Position numbers and translations under genes: made by a program. This document shows positions 18,317-27,238 of a DNA stretch of 64,000 nucleotides, in pieces. The stretch's first letter is position 1; the number at the start of each line of letters is the position of its first letter. Under the pieces are notes generated by a model. It did no database searches, was not told where the DNA came from, and saw only the letters and a list, made by a program, of their open reading frames with translations. This stretch comes from Thermoleophilia bacterium (GTDB lineage Bacteria; Actinomycetota; Thermoleophilia; RBG-16-64-13): positions 3,735,845 to 3,799,844 of the forward strand of contig JAOSKU010000001.1 of NCBI GenBank assembly GCA_027493445.1, in the 5' to 3' direction.

Positions 18317-18532
18317 GCCGAAGCGGTCTCCGCTCACCCCGTCGGCGTCAGCCTGGCCGTGCCCAACGCCAACGCGGCCGTGCCTGCGCTGCTCCGCCGC
18401 CTGGAGGGCAACGGTCTCGAGATCACCGGCCTGCGGGTGACCCAGCCCAGTCTGGACGACGTGTTCCTGAAGTACACCGGTCGCCGCATCCGCGAGGAGG
18501 CCGCCGACCAGCCGATCATCATGGGGTGGTGA
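18317..18532 (+). pseudogene. C-terminal tail of the ABC ATPase beyond the amber codon
   Basis: In-frame continuation of the preceding gene after its TAG codon. It encodes the regulatory C-terminal subdomain of DrrA-type ATPases, with TQPSLDDVFLKYTGR. Coding quality does not drop, so the stop is either recent, an assembly error or read through. Confidence 0.75.
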
Positions 18533-18539
18533 GGTATCG

Positions 18540-19319
18540 ATGGCCGCGCTCACCGCCTTCGCCTCTGAGACCTATCACCTCGGACTGCGCACCACGCGCC
18601 GCTTCGTGCGGGTGCCCGCGAACTGGATCAGCATCGTCTTCTTCCCGCTCATCCAGCTGCTGGTCTTCAGCCAGCTCTACAAGGATATCGTCCAGCTGCC
18701 GGGCTTCGGCGGGCAGATCAGCTACCTGGCCTACCTGGCTCCGGGGCAGGTGGCCTTTACCGCCTTGATGGCGGTGGCCTGGTCAGGCTACGGTCTTCTG
18801 ATCGAATTCCGCAGCGGCTACCTCGACAAACTGCGGGCCTACCCTATCGGCCGCTGGTCGATTCTGGCCGGGGAGATGGTGCCGCTGTTCTTCCAGGCGG
18901 CCGCCATGGCCGGGATCGTGCTCGTCGTCAGCCTGCTGCTGGGGGCCTCGATCGAGACAGGCGTGGGCGGCTTCCTGCTCATCCTGGTCCTTTCGGGCGC
19001 CTTCGGGATCGCCTTTGCCGGCACGAGCTTCATCCCCGCTCTGCTTACCAAGAGCGAGCAGGCCACCAGCACGATCTCGCTGCTCCTGTTCCCGGTGGTC
19101 TTCATGTCCACGGCCTTCGTGCCCAAGGCGCTGATGCCCGGGTGGATGCAGGCTGTCAACGACTGGAACCCCGTCACCTTCGTCATCGAGGCCATGCGCG
19201 CGCTCATGGTGAGCGGCTACGACTGGAGCGCCCTCGGCAAGGCGGTGCTCTCGCTGGCAATCCTCGGCGGGATCCTCCAGACCGCTACCCTCTGGGCCTT
19301 CCGGCGGTTGGCACGCTGA
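18540..19319 (+). CDS. ABC-2-type transporter permease
   Basis: 259-aa membrane protein of about six helices, DrrB-like. The family signature includes RSGYLDKLRAYPIGRWSILAGEM after the first two helices and a C-terminal MQAVNDWNPVTFVIEAMRAL segment. It starts 8 bp after the ATPase tail and forms an exporter with that ATPase, possibly for a drug, lipid or polysaccharide; the substrate is unknown. Confidence 0.88.
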   Translation: MAALTAFASETYHLGLRTTRRFVRVPANWISIVFFPLIQLLVFSQLYKDIVQLPGFGGQISYLAYLAPGQVAFTALMAVAWSGYGLLIEFRSGYLDKLRAYPIGRWSILAGEMVPLFFQAAAMAGIVLVVSLLLGASIETGVGGFLLILVLSGAFGIAFAGTSFIPALLTKSEQATSTISLLLFPVVFMSTAFVPKALMPGWMQAVNDWNPVTFVIEAMRALMVSGYDWSALGKAVLSLAILGGILQTATLWAFRRLAR

Positions 19320-19538
19320 CCGACGTGCACGCTCGCCGGATGCCCCTTCCATCTATAGATAGACCGGTATCAATAAACAGCTTCGATGGCTAGTAGTATC
19401 AATCCATCCAAATAAACGCTTGTTTAACACACGGGTCGGGTGGGAATATGAGGTTGTGCATGGATTCACATCCATCCCGCGAGCGCCGGAGTTGCTGCGT
19501 ATCCAGGAGAAAAGACGAAACTGCAAGGAGGCAGGACG

Positions 19539-19697
19539 ATGCATTCTCCCCATGTCACCCGTTCCAACTCCTACTATGACAACGACGTGCGCAAGGTGGC
19601 CGTCAGCCGCGTCGCCCTCGAGCAGGTCCTCGAGCTCGTCGTCTGGTGGGGAGGGTTGATGGCCGTCCTCATCATCGCGGCCCTGCTGGTGCTCTGA
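19539..19697 (+). CDS. 52-aa small membrane protein
   Basis: ATG 19539 preceded by AAGGAGG at good spacing. The predicted protein has a polar N-terminal half (SNSYYDNDVRKVAVSR) and a single hydrophobic C-terminal helix (GGLMAVLIIAALLVL). An AT-rich stretch at 19360-19430 could hold its promoter. No family recognised. It lies between the ABC exporter and the disrupted binding-protein gene, with no clear functional link. Confidence 0.55.
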   Translation: MHSPHVTRSNSYYDNDVRKVAVSRVALEQVLELVVWWGGLMAVLIIAALLVL

Positions 19698-20105
19698 TTG
19701 TCGGGTTCCGGCTGCCTGGTTGCGTCTGATGCCGGCTCGCGGGGCTGACGGCGAGGGCGCGATGGGCTTGTCAAGCCTCCCGGACACCCGGTCTCAGGAA
19801 TAGGGCAACAACTTGGCCTGCACGGCCACGTTCGGGTCGCCGGCGTTCTCGCATGAGACCCAGTCGAACGTCCACGTGCTGCCTTTGACCCATTGCCCGT
19901 CGATGATCGGGGCGGTGGTCACGTTGGGGACCGGGCCCTTGCTCCAGTCCAGGTTCCCGAGCGGCGTCTCCACCGCCAGGGTCTTCAGGGCCTCGGCCAC
20001 GGCTTCCTTGTTCTTCGGGTCGCCGCTCGCCGTGAGGGCCGCGATGCCCACGTCGAACAGGGCCAGGCTCGGGCCCAGCTGCTGGTTCCACTGTCTCCCG
20101 CTCTT

Positions 20106-20113
20106 CTGCTCGT
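20106..20113. repeat. target site duplication, left copy
   Basis: CTGCTCGT, identical to 21491-21498 on the other side of the IS256-family element. An 8-bp duplication is typical of that family. Confidence 0.9.
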
Positions 20114-21490
20114 GAGTCCTTGTCAATAGGTGTGTAAAAGTCCTCAGGCCGCAACCTTCTCCTCGGTTCCTTGGGTCACGACGGGTAGCCCGTCTTTGAA
20201 CTCCTCTCCGGCCCACACCCGGGCCATTAGCTCCGGGGCGTTTACTCGGCGGAAGTTCTTCTCGGCCACCATGAGCACCTTCCAGATGAGGCAGGTGGCG
20301 TTCTCGGTCTTCTTGAAGCGCCGGGCCGCCCCGGTCCGCAACCTGACTGCGGAGAAGGGGCTCTCCACCGGGTTGGTGGTGCGCAGGTGGCGCCAGTGCT
20401 CCTGGGGAAAGTCGTAGAAGGTGAGCATGCGCTCGAAGTCCCTCAGCAGCGTCTCTGTCGCCTGCGGGTACCACTGTCCGAAACGGTGCACGAAGGCGTC
20501 CCTTCTCTTCTGCGCCTCGGCTCGGCTCCTCGCGTAGGGAATGGCGGTGAGCAGCTGGCGGGCCTCAGGCTGCACCTTCTTGGGGAGGCGATCAAGGACA
20601 TTTACTATCTTGTGGTTCCAGCAGCGCTGCTCCGCTGCCTCCGGCCAGATCTCAGCGACCGCCGCCCACACCCCGGTGTTGCCGTCGGCGAGCACCAAGC
20701 GGGGCGGGATGAGACCACGATCCCGCAGATCCCGGAACACCCCTGCCCAGCTCTCGCGGGACTCCCGAAAGCCGGGGGTCAGCGCAAGGACCTCCTTGCG
20801 CCCGTCGGCATGGGCGCAGATCACCACCAGAAGCGCAGCTTTCTCCTTGTCCAGGCCGGCCTTCACGTAGATGCCGTCCGCCCACAGGTAGACCGGCTTC
20901 CGGTCACCCAGCAGACGGTGTGACCAGGCCTCGTACTGGGTGTGCCAATCCGCTTTGAGGCGGGCGATGGAAGAGGCAGAGAGGGGCGCCCCCTCCCCGA
21001 GCAGACCGCGCAGGGCGAGTTCGAAGTCCCCCAGGGCCAGGCCGTGCAGGTAGAGCTCCGGGAGCAGGCGGCCCACCTCTTCGGTGCGGCGGCGAAACAG
21101 CGGCAGGATGCGGCTCTCGAACTTCTCCTCCAGGTTGCGTACTCGGGGCCGGCGCACGGTGATGGTGCCCCCCTGCATGCAGAGGCGCCGGGGCTTCTGG
21201 TAGCCGTTGCGGTACCCTGAGGGCGCGTCCACCTCGCGGCGGCGCTCGGATCTTTGCCGGCCGAGGAGCGCGGTCACCTCTTCCTCCAGGAGCCTCTGCA
21301 GGAACTCTTGTACCTGCAGGCGGGCCCACCCCTCCCGGGTGGCCCCCTCCGGAGCGGGTACATCTTGGCCATCTCGTCTATCCTTCTGCACGGCGATGTC
21401 TCCTTCCCCGCCGGGTTCCCCGGCGTTTTCCTTGGCAGGAAGAAGGTTACGTCGCCTTTGGTCTATTTACACACCGTTTGATGGTAGCTC
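20114..21490 (-). mobile_element. IS256-family insertion sequence, complete
   Basis: 1377 bp with imperfect terminal inverted repeats of about 26 bp. The left end GAGTCCTTGTCAATAGGTGT and the right end, read inward, GAGCTACCATCAAACGGTGT share GAG, TCAA and the block GGTGTGTAAA. It is flanked by the direct 8-bp repeat CTGCTCGT and encodes one intact transposase. It interrupts a solute-binding protein gene. Confidence 0.92.
20144..21391 (-). CDS. IS256/Mutator-type transposase
   Basis: 415-aa DDE transposase of full family length. The catalytic region includes YLWADGIYVKAG (first Asp), LVLADGNTGVWAAV (second Asp), the CWNHKIVNVLDRLPKK motif and the TTNPVESPFSAVRLRT glutamate region. Cuts and joins the ends of its own element. 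The frame is uninterrupted, so the element may still be active. Confidence 0.93.
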   Translation of the reverse strand: MQKDRRDGQDVPAPEGATREGWARLQVQEFLQRLLEEEVTALLGRQRSERRREVDAPSGYRNGYQKPRRLCMQGGTITVRRPRVRNLEEKFESRILPLFRRRTEEVGRLLPELYLHGLALGDFELALRGLLGEGAPLSASSIARLKADWHTQYEAWSHRLLGDRKPVYLWADGIYVKAGLDKEKAALLVVICAHADGRKEVLALTPGFRESRESWAGVFRDLRDRGLIPPRLVLADGNTGVWAAVAEIWPEAAEQRCWNHKIVNVLDRLPKKVQPEARQLLTAIPYARSRAEAQKRRDAFVHRFGQWYPQATETLLRDFERMLTFYDFPQEHWRHLRTTNPVESPFSAVRLRTGAARRFKKTENATCLIWKVLMVAEKNFRRVNAPELMARVWAGEEFKDGLPVVTQGTEEKVAA

Positions 21491-21498
21491 CTGCTCGT
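21491..21498. repeat. target site duplication, right copy
   Basis: CTGCTCGT, matching 20106-20113. Confidence 0.9.
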
Positions 21499-22709
21499 AG
21501 CCGTCGGCCAGCTCCTGGGCGCCGACCCCAGTGAGCGAGGACGTGTATGGGAAGATGGGGGCCCAGTAGACTGCTTCGGCCAGGTTCGTGCCGATGTCGC
21601 CCAGGGCCTCGATCTCCGACGGGAACAGCCCCGCCTTCGAGCATTGCGCGATCTTGGGCCTGTATCCCTGCTGGGCGGCCTGGCGCCAGAAGGTGGCGAA
21701 ATCAGGCGGCAGGGAGAAGTTCTGGAAGATCTCGCAGTTCTCACTCTTGAACTTGGCGATCTGCGAGGAGTAGTCGTTGGTGAAGTTTTGGTAGGCTCCC
21801 GGGTCGACGATCGTGTACCCGGCTTCGGTGAGCATCGGGCCCAGGGCCGCCCGGATGGCGTTGCCGTCGGCGTCATTCGGCCACATCACGCCGACCTTCT
21901 TGTTGGTTTCGATCTGAGGCCACAGACTGGTGTAGGCGGTGTAGAAATCGTTCACGCCAAACGAGAAGTGGAAGGTGTACTTGAAGGGCGAGGGCTGGTC
22001 AGGTTTGGCGCCGCGCCCGAAGTACCAGGCCTCCCAGGGGCAGACCGTGGTAATGCAGGGTATCCCGGCCGCCTCGGACGCATCGGCCACCGGGTTGGTG
22101 GTCTCGGGCGTGGAGGTGGCCAGTATCAGGTCCACCTTGTCGGAGTTGATGAGCTCCTGGGCCACCTCCGCTCCGCGCTGCGGGTTGGCCTGCCCGTCTT
22201 TGTCGATGATCTTGAAGGTGTAGGGCTTGCCCCCGATAGTGAGGCCAGCGCCCAGGGTGGCCCGGACGAGCTCGAGAATGTAGGGATCCGGCTCGCCGAA
22301 CGAAGCCGCCGGCCCCGTCCGCGGGCTCACGAAGCCAATCTTGATCAGCTCTCCCGTGGCCATGGAGGCGGTGGTGGAGCTGCCGGCGGCGGCGCTGCTG
22401 CTCGTAGTGCTGGAGCTGCCGTTGCCGCAACCGCTCAGCAGACCCGGTACGAGCAAGGCCCCGGCGCCGAGCCCCGCGCGCTTCATGAGCTCCCGCCTCG
22501 AGATGCGGTTCGCCAGGATGTGTTCGAACTCGTGTTTCATCGTCCCCCGTTCTTTAGCCGTTTGCTCTTTGCGCTCGATCCGCCCGGACTCCCGCCCGGA
22601 CTCCCGCCCAACGTGCCGCCGCCCGCGGCGCCACACCGCGCCGCCACACCGCGCCGCCATCTGCCTCCCGCGGCGCCGCACGGCCCTGCGCCACACCGTA
22701 CCCCGCCCT

Positions 22710-23495
22710 TCACGCAAGCTGCGCCCCCCCGTCGAGCATGTACACGCCGCCGGTGCAGTAGGCGGACTCGTCGGATGCCAGATACAGTATGAGCTCGGCC
22801 ACTTCCTCGGCGGTGCCGTAGCGGTTCAACAGGGTGGTACTCTGCAGGGCGGCGGCTCCCTGCGCCGGATCCTCGGGGAAGAAACCCGACTCGAGCTCGC
22901 GCATCATGGGCGTGTCGATCGGACCTGGGTTGACCGTGTTGACTCGGATCCCCTGCTTGGCGAGCTCCACCGCCGCTACGCGCATGGTCCCGATGACTGC
23001 GTGCTTGGAGGTGGAGTAGCCCATCGTGCCCGCGATCCCCACCACGCCCGCGGCCGACGACGTGATGACGATGCTGCCGCCTCCTCGCCGCGCCATGTGG
23101 GGCACGGCGTACTTCATGGTGGTGAAGACGGCCGTCACGTTCAGCTCGAGCACCCGTCTGAAAGTGTCGAGGGGATACTCCTCGATGGGCGCCACGGTGC
23201 CCCAGATCCCGGCGTTGGGCAGGAGGATGTCGATGCCTCCGTACCGCTCCACCGCCGCTTCCACGGCCCGTTCCACCTGGTCGGGCTGCGTGACGTCGGC
23301 GGTGAACCCCATTGCGTCGCCGCCCGCGTTTGCCGCCTGCTCGAGCGCTTGCTCGACCGCCTGCTCGAGTCGATCCCCGTCCCGGTCGACTGCGAGGACC
23401 TGGGCGCCCTCGCGCACGAAGCGCCGCATGGCCGAGAGGCCGATGCCGGAAGCGGCCCCGGTGATGACGGCTATCTTGCCTCCGAGCCTGCCCAC
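22710..23495 (-). CDS. short-chain dehydrogenase/reductase
   Basis: 261 aa with the Rossmann motif TGAASGIG near the N-terminus, NAG in strand 4, the catalytic serine in ITSSAAG and the YSTSK Tyr/Lys pair. VDRD after beta 2 favours NAD(H). FabG-like enzymes of this type oxidise hydroxyacyl-CoA or hydroxy compounds, which fits a beta-oxidation-like operon with the upstream acyl-CoA dehydrogenase and thiolase. GTG start 4 bp after the nitroreductase stop, so co-translated. Confidence 0.88.
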   Translation of the reverse strand: MGRLGGKIAVITGAASGIGLSAMRRFVREGAQVLAVDRDGDRLEQAVEQALEQAANAGGDAMGFTADVTQPDQVERAVEAAVERYGGIDILLPNAGIWGTVAPIEEYPLDTFRRVLELNVTAVFTTMKYAVPHMARRGGGSIVITSSAAGVVGIAGTMGYSTSKHAVIGTMRVAAVELAKQGIRVNTVNPGPIDTPMMRELESGFFPEDPAQGAAALQSTTLLNRYGTAEEVAELILYLASDESAYCTGGVYMLDGGAQLA

Positions 23496-23499
23496 TCCG

Positions 23500-24516
23500 C
23501 TACTCCTCGATCTCCGGTCCCGCTGCGCCGGGCCGGAACCAGGTGACCGGCCGGTAATGCCGGGGCACGGCGCCCTCCTGCTTGAACGAGGGGTAGCCGA
23601 TGCAGAGAGCTGCGAGCACGGTCCAGGTGCTGTCGAACCCCAGCTTGGCCTTCAGCTCGGGCACCCGCTCCACGCCCACGGCCCCGAAGTTGCTCCAGGT
23701 GAACCCCAGCCCGAGGGCGCAGGCGGCCAGGTTCATGTTCTGGCCGCAGATCCCCGCCTCGATGACGGGGAGGGCCATCTTGGTGTTTCCGCCGATGAAG
23801 GTGACGCACGGAGCGTTCAAGAAGACCGGCAGCTCCTTGAGGGCAGTGCTCCGCAGTCCCTGCCGCACCCGGGGGTCGAAGACCTCGTTGGGCAGAACAC
23901 CCACCAGGCTGGCAGCCACCGCGTCGTCCTCGAGGGCGAAGTGGTCGCCGGCCCACACGGCCTGAATCGTCGCCTCCAGCTCCGCGATAAACGCGGAGTC
24001 GGTCACCACCGCGAACTTCCAAGGCTGGTTGTTGCCGCCGCTCGGCGCGAACCGGCCTGCTTCGAGAATGCGGCGGATGAGGGGCTCGGGCACCGGGTCC
24101 TGCTTGAGATTGCGCACGCTTCGGCGCTCGATGATGAGCCGCTCGGTTCCGGTCCACTCGCTGGGGTTGCCGGCGGCATCCAGGGGCGCAAGGGGCCATC
24201 TGATTGGCGGGAAGTCCGTGTCGAAGTAACCCCCGCCGCGGACCTCGTAGGGCTGGACGATGGAGATGGCGCCGGCCTCGCAGGCGACCATGCAGTTGAA
24301 GCAGGAGAAGCATGTCCTCTCCGGCCTCATCTTCGGCACCTGGTCCTCGCCCATCTCCCAGCACGTGTACGGACAGTTCTGGATGCAGCGCCCGCAGCTC
24401 GTGCACGCGTCCGGGTCGGCCCGCATCACGCCGTTCTGCACGCCGGTGGGGTGGACCAGGGCCTCGACTTCGGGTGGAAAGCCGGCCGCCTGCGCCGGGC
24501 CTTCGGTTGCTCCCAT
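23500..24516 (-). CDS. ferredoxin-nitroreductase fusion
   Basis: 338 aa. Residues 35-95 hold two 4Fe-4S cluster motifs (CTSCGRCIQNCP and CFSCFNCMVACE). The remainder is an FMN-dependent nitroreductase domain (RRSVRNLKQDPV, FAPSGGNNQPWKFAVV, AACALGLGFTWSN). The fusion would pass electrons between an iron-sulfur donor and a flavin that reduces an unsaturated or nitro substrate. Inside an acyl-CoA operon it may be a reductase or electron outlet; the substrate is unknown. The two clusters suggest low-potential, possibly anaerobic metabolism. Confidence 0.85.
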   Translation of the reverse strand: MGATEGPAQAAGFPPEVEALVHPTGVQNGVMRADPDACTSCGRCIQNCPYTCWEMGEDQVPKMRPERTCFSCFNCMVACEAGAISIVQPYEVRGGGYFDTDFPPIRWPLAPLDAAGNPSEWTGTERLIIERRSVRNLKQDPVPEPLIRRILEAGRFAPSGGNNQPWKFAVVTDSAFIAELEATIQAVWAGDHFALEDDAVAASLVGVLPNEVFDPRVRQGLRSTALKELPVFLNAPCVTFIGGNTKMALPVIEAGICGQNMNLAACALGLGFTWSNFGAVGVERVPELKAKLGFDSTWTVLAALCIGYPSFKQEGAVPRHYRPVTWFRPGAAGPEIEE

Positions 24517-24529
24517 GGATGTCCCCCTC

Positions 24530-25900
24530 CTACTCGTAGCGTTTTTCGATGAGCTGAGTCTTCTTGGTGGCCCGCTCGAGGGTGTTGGGCGGCAGCCAGG
24601 TGATGGCGGGTCGGATCTCGGCCACTGCCCGCATCTTCTCGACGATCTCCCGCTCCAGAGCGGGCAGCTCCGCTTCCGCCACCTGCTCCCCGGTCTCCAC
24701 CTTCAACTTCAGGGGCGGTGTGACCAGCGGGGGCCGCTCAGTCAGCACGATGCGGAAGGCTCCGGTGACCCGCGGGACGAAGCCGTTGATCACGCCCTGT
24801 ATGGCCGCCGGGTACACCGACACGCCCTTCACCTTGAGCATGTCGTCTCCCCGGCCGACGATGCGGTAGCGGAAGCCGCTCCGCCCGCAGGGGCAGGGTC
24901 CCGTCGACACCTGGTGGAGGTCGTTCATTGAGATGCGCAGGTGATGGAAGAACAGTCCCGCTTCCGGGGCGAGAGGCGTGAAGCAGGCGAGTCCGGTGGC
25001 GCCGTCGGTGAACGGCACCGGCTCCAGGGTCGCCGGGTCCACCAGCTCGTAGAGGCAGTGGTCGTCGGCGATCCAGTGCATGCCCTGGTACTCGGGGTAA
25101 TCGCACGACACCCCGTAGCCGGCGCCCACGTCCAGCACGGTGGCGCCGTACGTCGCCTCGAGGCGGCGCCTCACCTCGGGGATGCCGGCCCCGGGCTCGG
25201 CGCCCAGCAGAAGCGTCTTGATGCCCAGCTCCCTCACGGGGTGGCCGAGCACCGCCGGGGCCTTCTCGACCAGGTAGGTGGCCAGGGACGGCGTGCAGGT
25301 GAGGGCGTTGGCCTGGAAGAGCTTCATGGACTTCAGGATGCGCTCGGTCCCCGCCTCCGCCCCGATGGGGAGCACGGTGACACCCCGTAGGCGCGAGAAC
25401 CAGAACACCTGCGGGATCCCGGCCACGTGCATGCTCAGGCCGAAGCAGAGGGCCAGCCGGGTACCGGGCTTGAACCCCGCTCGCCACCCGACTCGGCCGA
25501 ACAGCTCGGTGGCCAGGTCGAGCGTCTTATGGAAGAAGGGGTACGGGGTAGGCACGCCGGTTGTCCCCGATGTGGTCGAGATGAAGTGGAGGTCGTCCAT
25601 CCGCTCCCGGCCGAACAGGTGTAGCAGGCTCTTCTGCATGTCCATGTCGAACCGCTCGAACACCTGCCGGAAGTCGGCCTGGCGCACCGGATCGAAAGCG
25701 CGCGCGTAGTCGTCCAGGGAGTGGATGTCAGCGGGGGTGACGCCGGCGGCCTCCATCCGCTCCCGGTCAAAGGGCACCTTGTCGTACGCGAAGCGGATGG
25801 CGTGCTGGAGCTTCTCCCACTGCGCCTCCCGCATCGGCGGGGTGTTAAGCAGGGGCTCCATGTCCGGGTTGAAGTAGAGGCTGTCTTCTCTCATGATCAT
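24530..25900 (-). CDS. PaaK-like phenylacetate/aryl-CoA ligase family protein
   Basis: About 456 aa from ATG 25900. The adenylation core is recognisable: ISTTSGTTGVPTPYPF (phosphate loop), DVGAGYGVSCDYPEYQG and GRGDDMLKVKGVSVYPAAIQ, the PaaK-type C-terminal hinge. The family makes acyl- or aryl-CoA thioesters via an adenylate. CPCG within the core resembles the metal-binding Cys pattern of some PaaK enzymes. It sits between the nitroreductase and acyl-CoA dehydrogenase genes and probably supplies the CoA ester. Substrate uncertain. Confidence 0.85.
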   Translation of the reverse strand: MIMREDSLYFNPDMEPLLNTPPMREAQWEKLQHAIRFAYDKVPFDRERMEAAGVTPADIHSLDDYARAFDPVRQADFRQVFERFDMDMQKSLLHLFGRERMDDLHFISTTSGTTGVPTPYPFFHKTLDLATELFGRVGWRAGFKPGTRLALCFGLSMHVAGIPQVFWFSRLRGVTVLPIGAEAGTERILKSMKLFQANALTCTPSLATYLVEKAPAVLGHPVRELGIKTLLLGAEPGAGIPEVRRRLEATYGATVLDVGAGYGVSCDYPEYQGMHWIADDHCLYELVDPATLEPVPFTDGATGLACFTPLAPEAGLFFHHLRISMNDLHQVSTGPCPCGRSGFRYRIVGRGDDMLKVKGVSVYPAAIQGVINGFVPRVTGAFRIVLTERPPLVTPPLKLKVETGEQVAEAELPALEREIVEKMRAVAEIRPAITWLPPNTLERATKKTQLIEKRYE

Positions 25901-25931
25901 GGCTCGCGTGCTGGGAAAGACCCGTGGGCGC

Positions 25932-27176
25932 TCACGGCTTTCGGGGATAGGTGCCGGCCACCGAGTGCCCGCCGGCGATGGCCAGGCTGTCATTAGAGCC
26001 GTCGCAGATGAGCGTGGCCCGGGCGTCTCGGAAGAGCTTCTCGACCACGTACTCCCGGGAGAGCCCGTTGCCCCCCAAGATCTGGATGGCGTCGCTGGTG
26101 ACATCGAGCGCGGCCTGGGTCGCGAAGGTCTTGGCGGCGAAGCCGTACTCCGGCGCCCGCTTCTCGGGCGGCTTGCTCCAGTTGTAGACGAAGGCCGCCC
26201 GGCACAGCTGCCGGCTGGCCTCGACCGTGCGGAACATGCGGAAGAGCTTCTCCTGCACGTTGGGGTGCTCTACGAGCAGCTTGCCGCCCTGCTGCCGCTC
26301 CCGAGAGTAGTTCAGGGCCTCGTCGAAGGCCGCCCGGGCGAGCCCCGTGGACCAGACGCCTACCATGGGGGTGGTCAGCGAGAGGTGCGCGGCGAGCGCG
26401 GCTTCATAGTGGTCGGGGCCCACGACCATGGCCTTCTTGGGCACGCGCACGTCGTCGAAGTAGATCTCTCCCTGGTTGAGCTCCCGGGCCCCGAGCTTGT
26501 CGAGCGCCTTGCCCTTCGAGACCCCCGGTCGGTCCAGCGAGAAGATGAAGATGCCGCTGCCGGCGTGGCCCTTCGAGGCGTCGACCTGGCACATGAGGAG
26601 GATCGACTTCGAAATGGTTCCCCCGGAGACCCAGGCGGCCTTCTGGCCGTTGATGACGTACTCGTCGCCGTCCCGGCGGGCCCGGCACTGGGCCTTGATG
26701 CTCGGATCCTGGAAGCTCGGATAACCGGTCATGAGGGTGTCGGACCCGTGGTCGGGCTCGGTGATGGCCCAGCAGCCCACCACGCTGCCGTCGGTGCAGC
26801 TGCAATAGGGGATGGTGAACTGGTTGACGAAATCCTCCCCGGCTTCCAGCGCCACGGCAGCGTCCAGCGTGGTGTTGAGGGCGAGCGTCAGGCCGAAGCT
26901 GCCCCAGGCCAGCTCCTCCATGATGATCGAGATCTGCAGGGGCGTGAGTCCCAGCCCGCCCACGGCTTCCGGGAAGGGCAGCTTGTGGTAGCCTAGCTTG
27001 TACGCTTTGGCCATGAAGCTCCAGAACGGGGAACCCGCAGCGATGACCTCCTCCGGTGACATCAGGTCGAGCTCCACCGCCGTGGGGCGCATGACCTCTC
27101 GCGCGAAGGTGGCCGCCGTCGCCTTCAGGTCCATGTCCTCCGGGCCCAGGTCCAGGTTCAGGTCGAAGAAGTTCAC
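25932..27176 (-). CDS. acyl-CoA dehydrogenase
   Basis: About 414 aa. GTG 27176 was chosen because AAAAGGGGGGA lies just upstream; an ATG seven codons earlier is an alternative. The FAD-binding motif WAITEPDHGSD, YVINGQKAAWVSGG and C-terminal DAIQILGGNGLSREY region are typical. It oxidises an acyl-CoA to the enoyl-CoA and passes electrons to an electron-transfer flavoprotein, whose genes are not in the window. Operon partner of the thiolase and ligase. Confidence 0.92.
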   Translation of the reverse strand: MNFFDLNLDLGPEDMDLKATAATFAREVMRPTAVELDLMSPEEVIAAGSPFWSFMAKAYKLGYHKLPFPEAVGGLGLTPLQISIIMEELAWGSFGLTLALNTTLDAAVALEAGEDFVNQFTIPYCSCTDGSVVGCWAITEPDHGSDTLMTGYPSFQDPSIKAQCRARRDGDEYVINGQKAAWVSGGTISKSILLMCQVDASKGHAGSGIFIFSLDRPGVSKGKALDKLGARELNQGEIYFDDVRVPKKAMVVGPDHYEAALAAHLSLTTPMVGVWSTGLARAAFDEALNYSRERQQGGKLLVEHPNVQEKLFRMFRTVEASRQLCRAAFVYNWSKPPEKRAPEYGFAAKTFATQAALDVTSDAIQILGGNGLSREYVVEKLFRDARATLICDGSNDSLAIAGGHSVAGTYPRKP

Positions 27177-27238
27177 GAGTCCCCCCTTTTCTCCCATGAG
27201 GTTGCCGAACGACTGACTTCCTCCGCCGAGGGCACCCC

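Larger units (their letters stand above)
19794..22540 (-). pseudogene. solute-binding lipoprotein gene split by an IS256-family element
   Basis: The N-terminal part (21491-22540) starts at ATG 22540 behind GGGGGA. It carries a twin-arginine signal (SRRELMKRAG) and a lipobox (LLSGC), then a Ser/Thr linker and a type I periplasmic-binding fold of the amide/branched-chain type (IKIGFVSPRTGPAASFGEPD). The C-terminal part (19794-20113) resumes after the IS. Removing the element and one copy of the 8-bp duplication joins GYEQ to KSGRQW in frame. Last gene of the acyl-CoA operon, so it probably captured a substrate for that pathway. Now inactive unless the IS excises. Confidence 0.9.

Noticed and set aside
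22560-22717. N-terminal extension of the Tat lipoprotein to 22717
   Set aside because: The extra 59 residues are Arg/Gly-rich low-complexity from short repeats; ATG 22540 has a ribosome binding site and starts a proper Tat signal.
25901-26104. 68-residue N-terminal extension of the PaaK-like ligase
   Set aside because: It overlaps the acyl-CoA dehydrogenase gene in another frame and has Ser/Pro-rich shadow composition.
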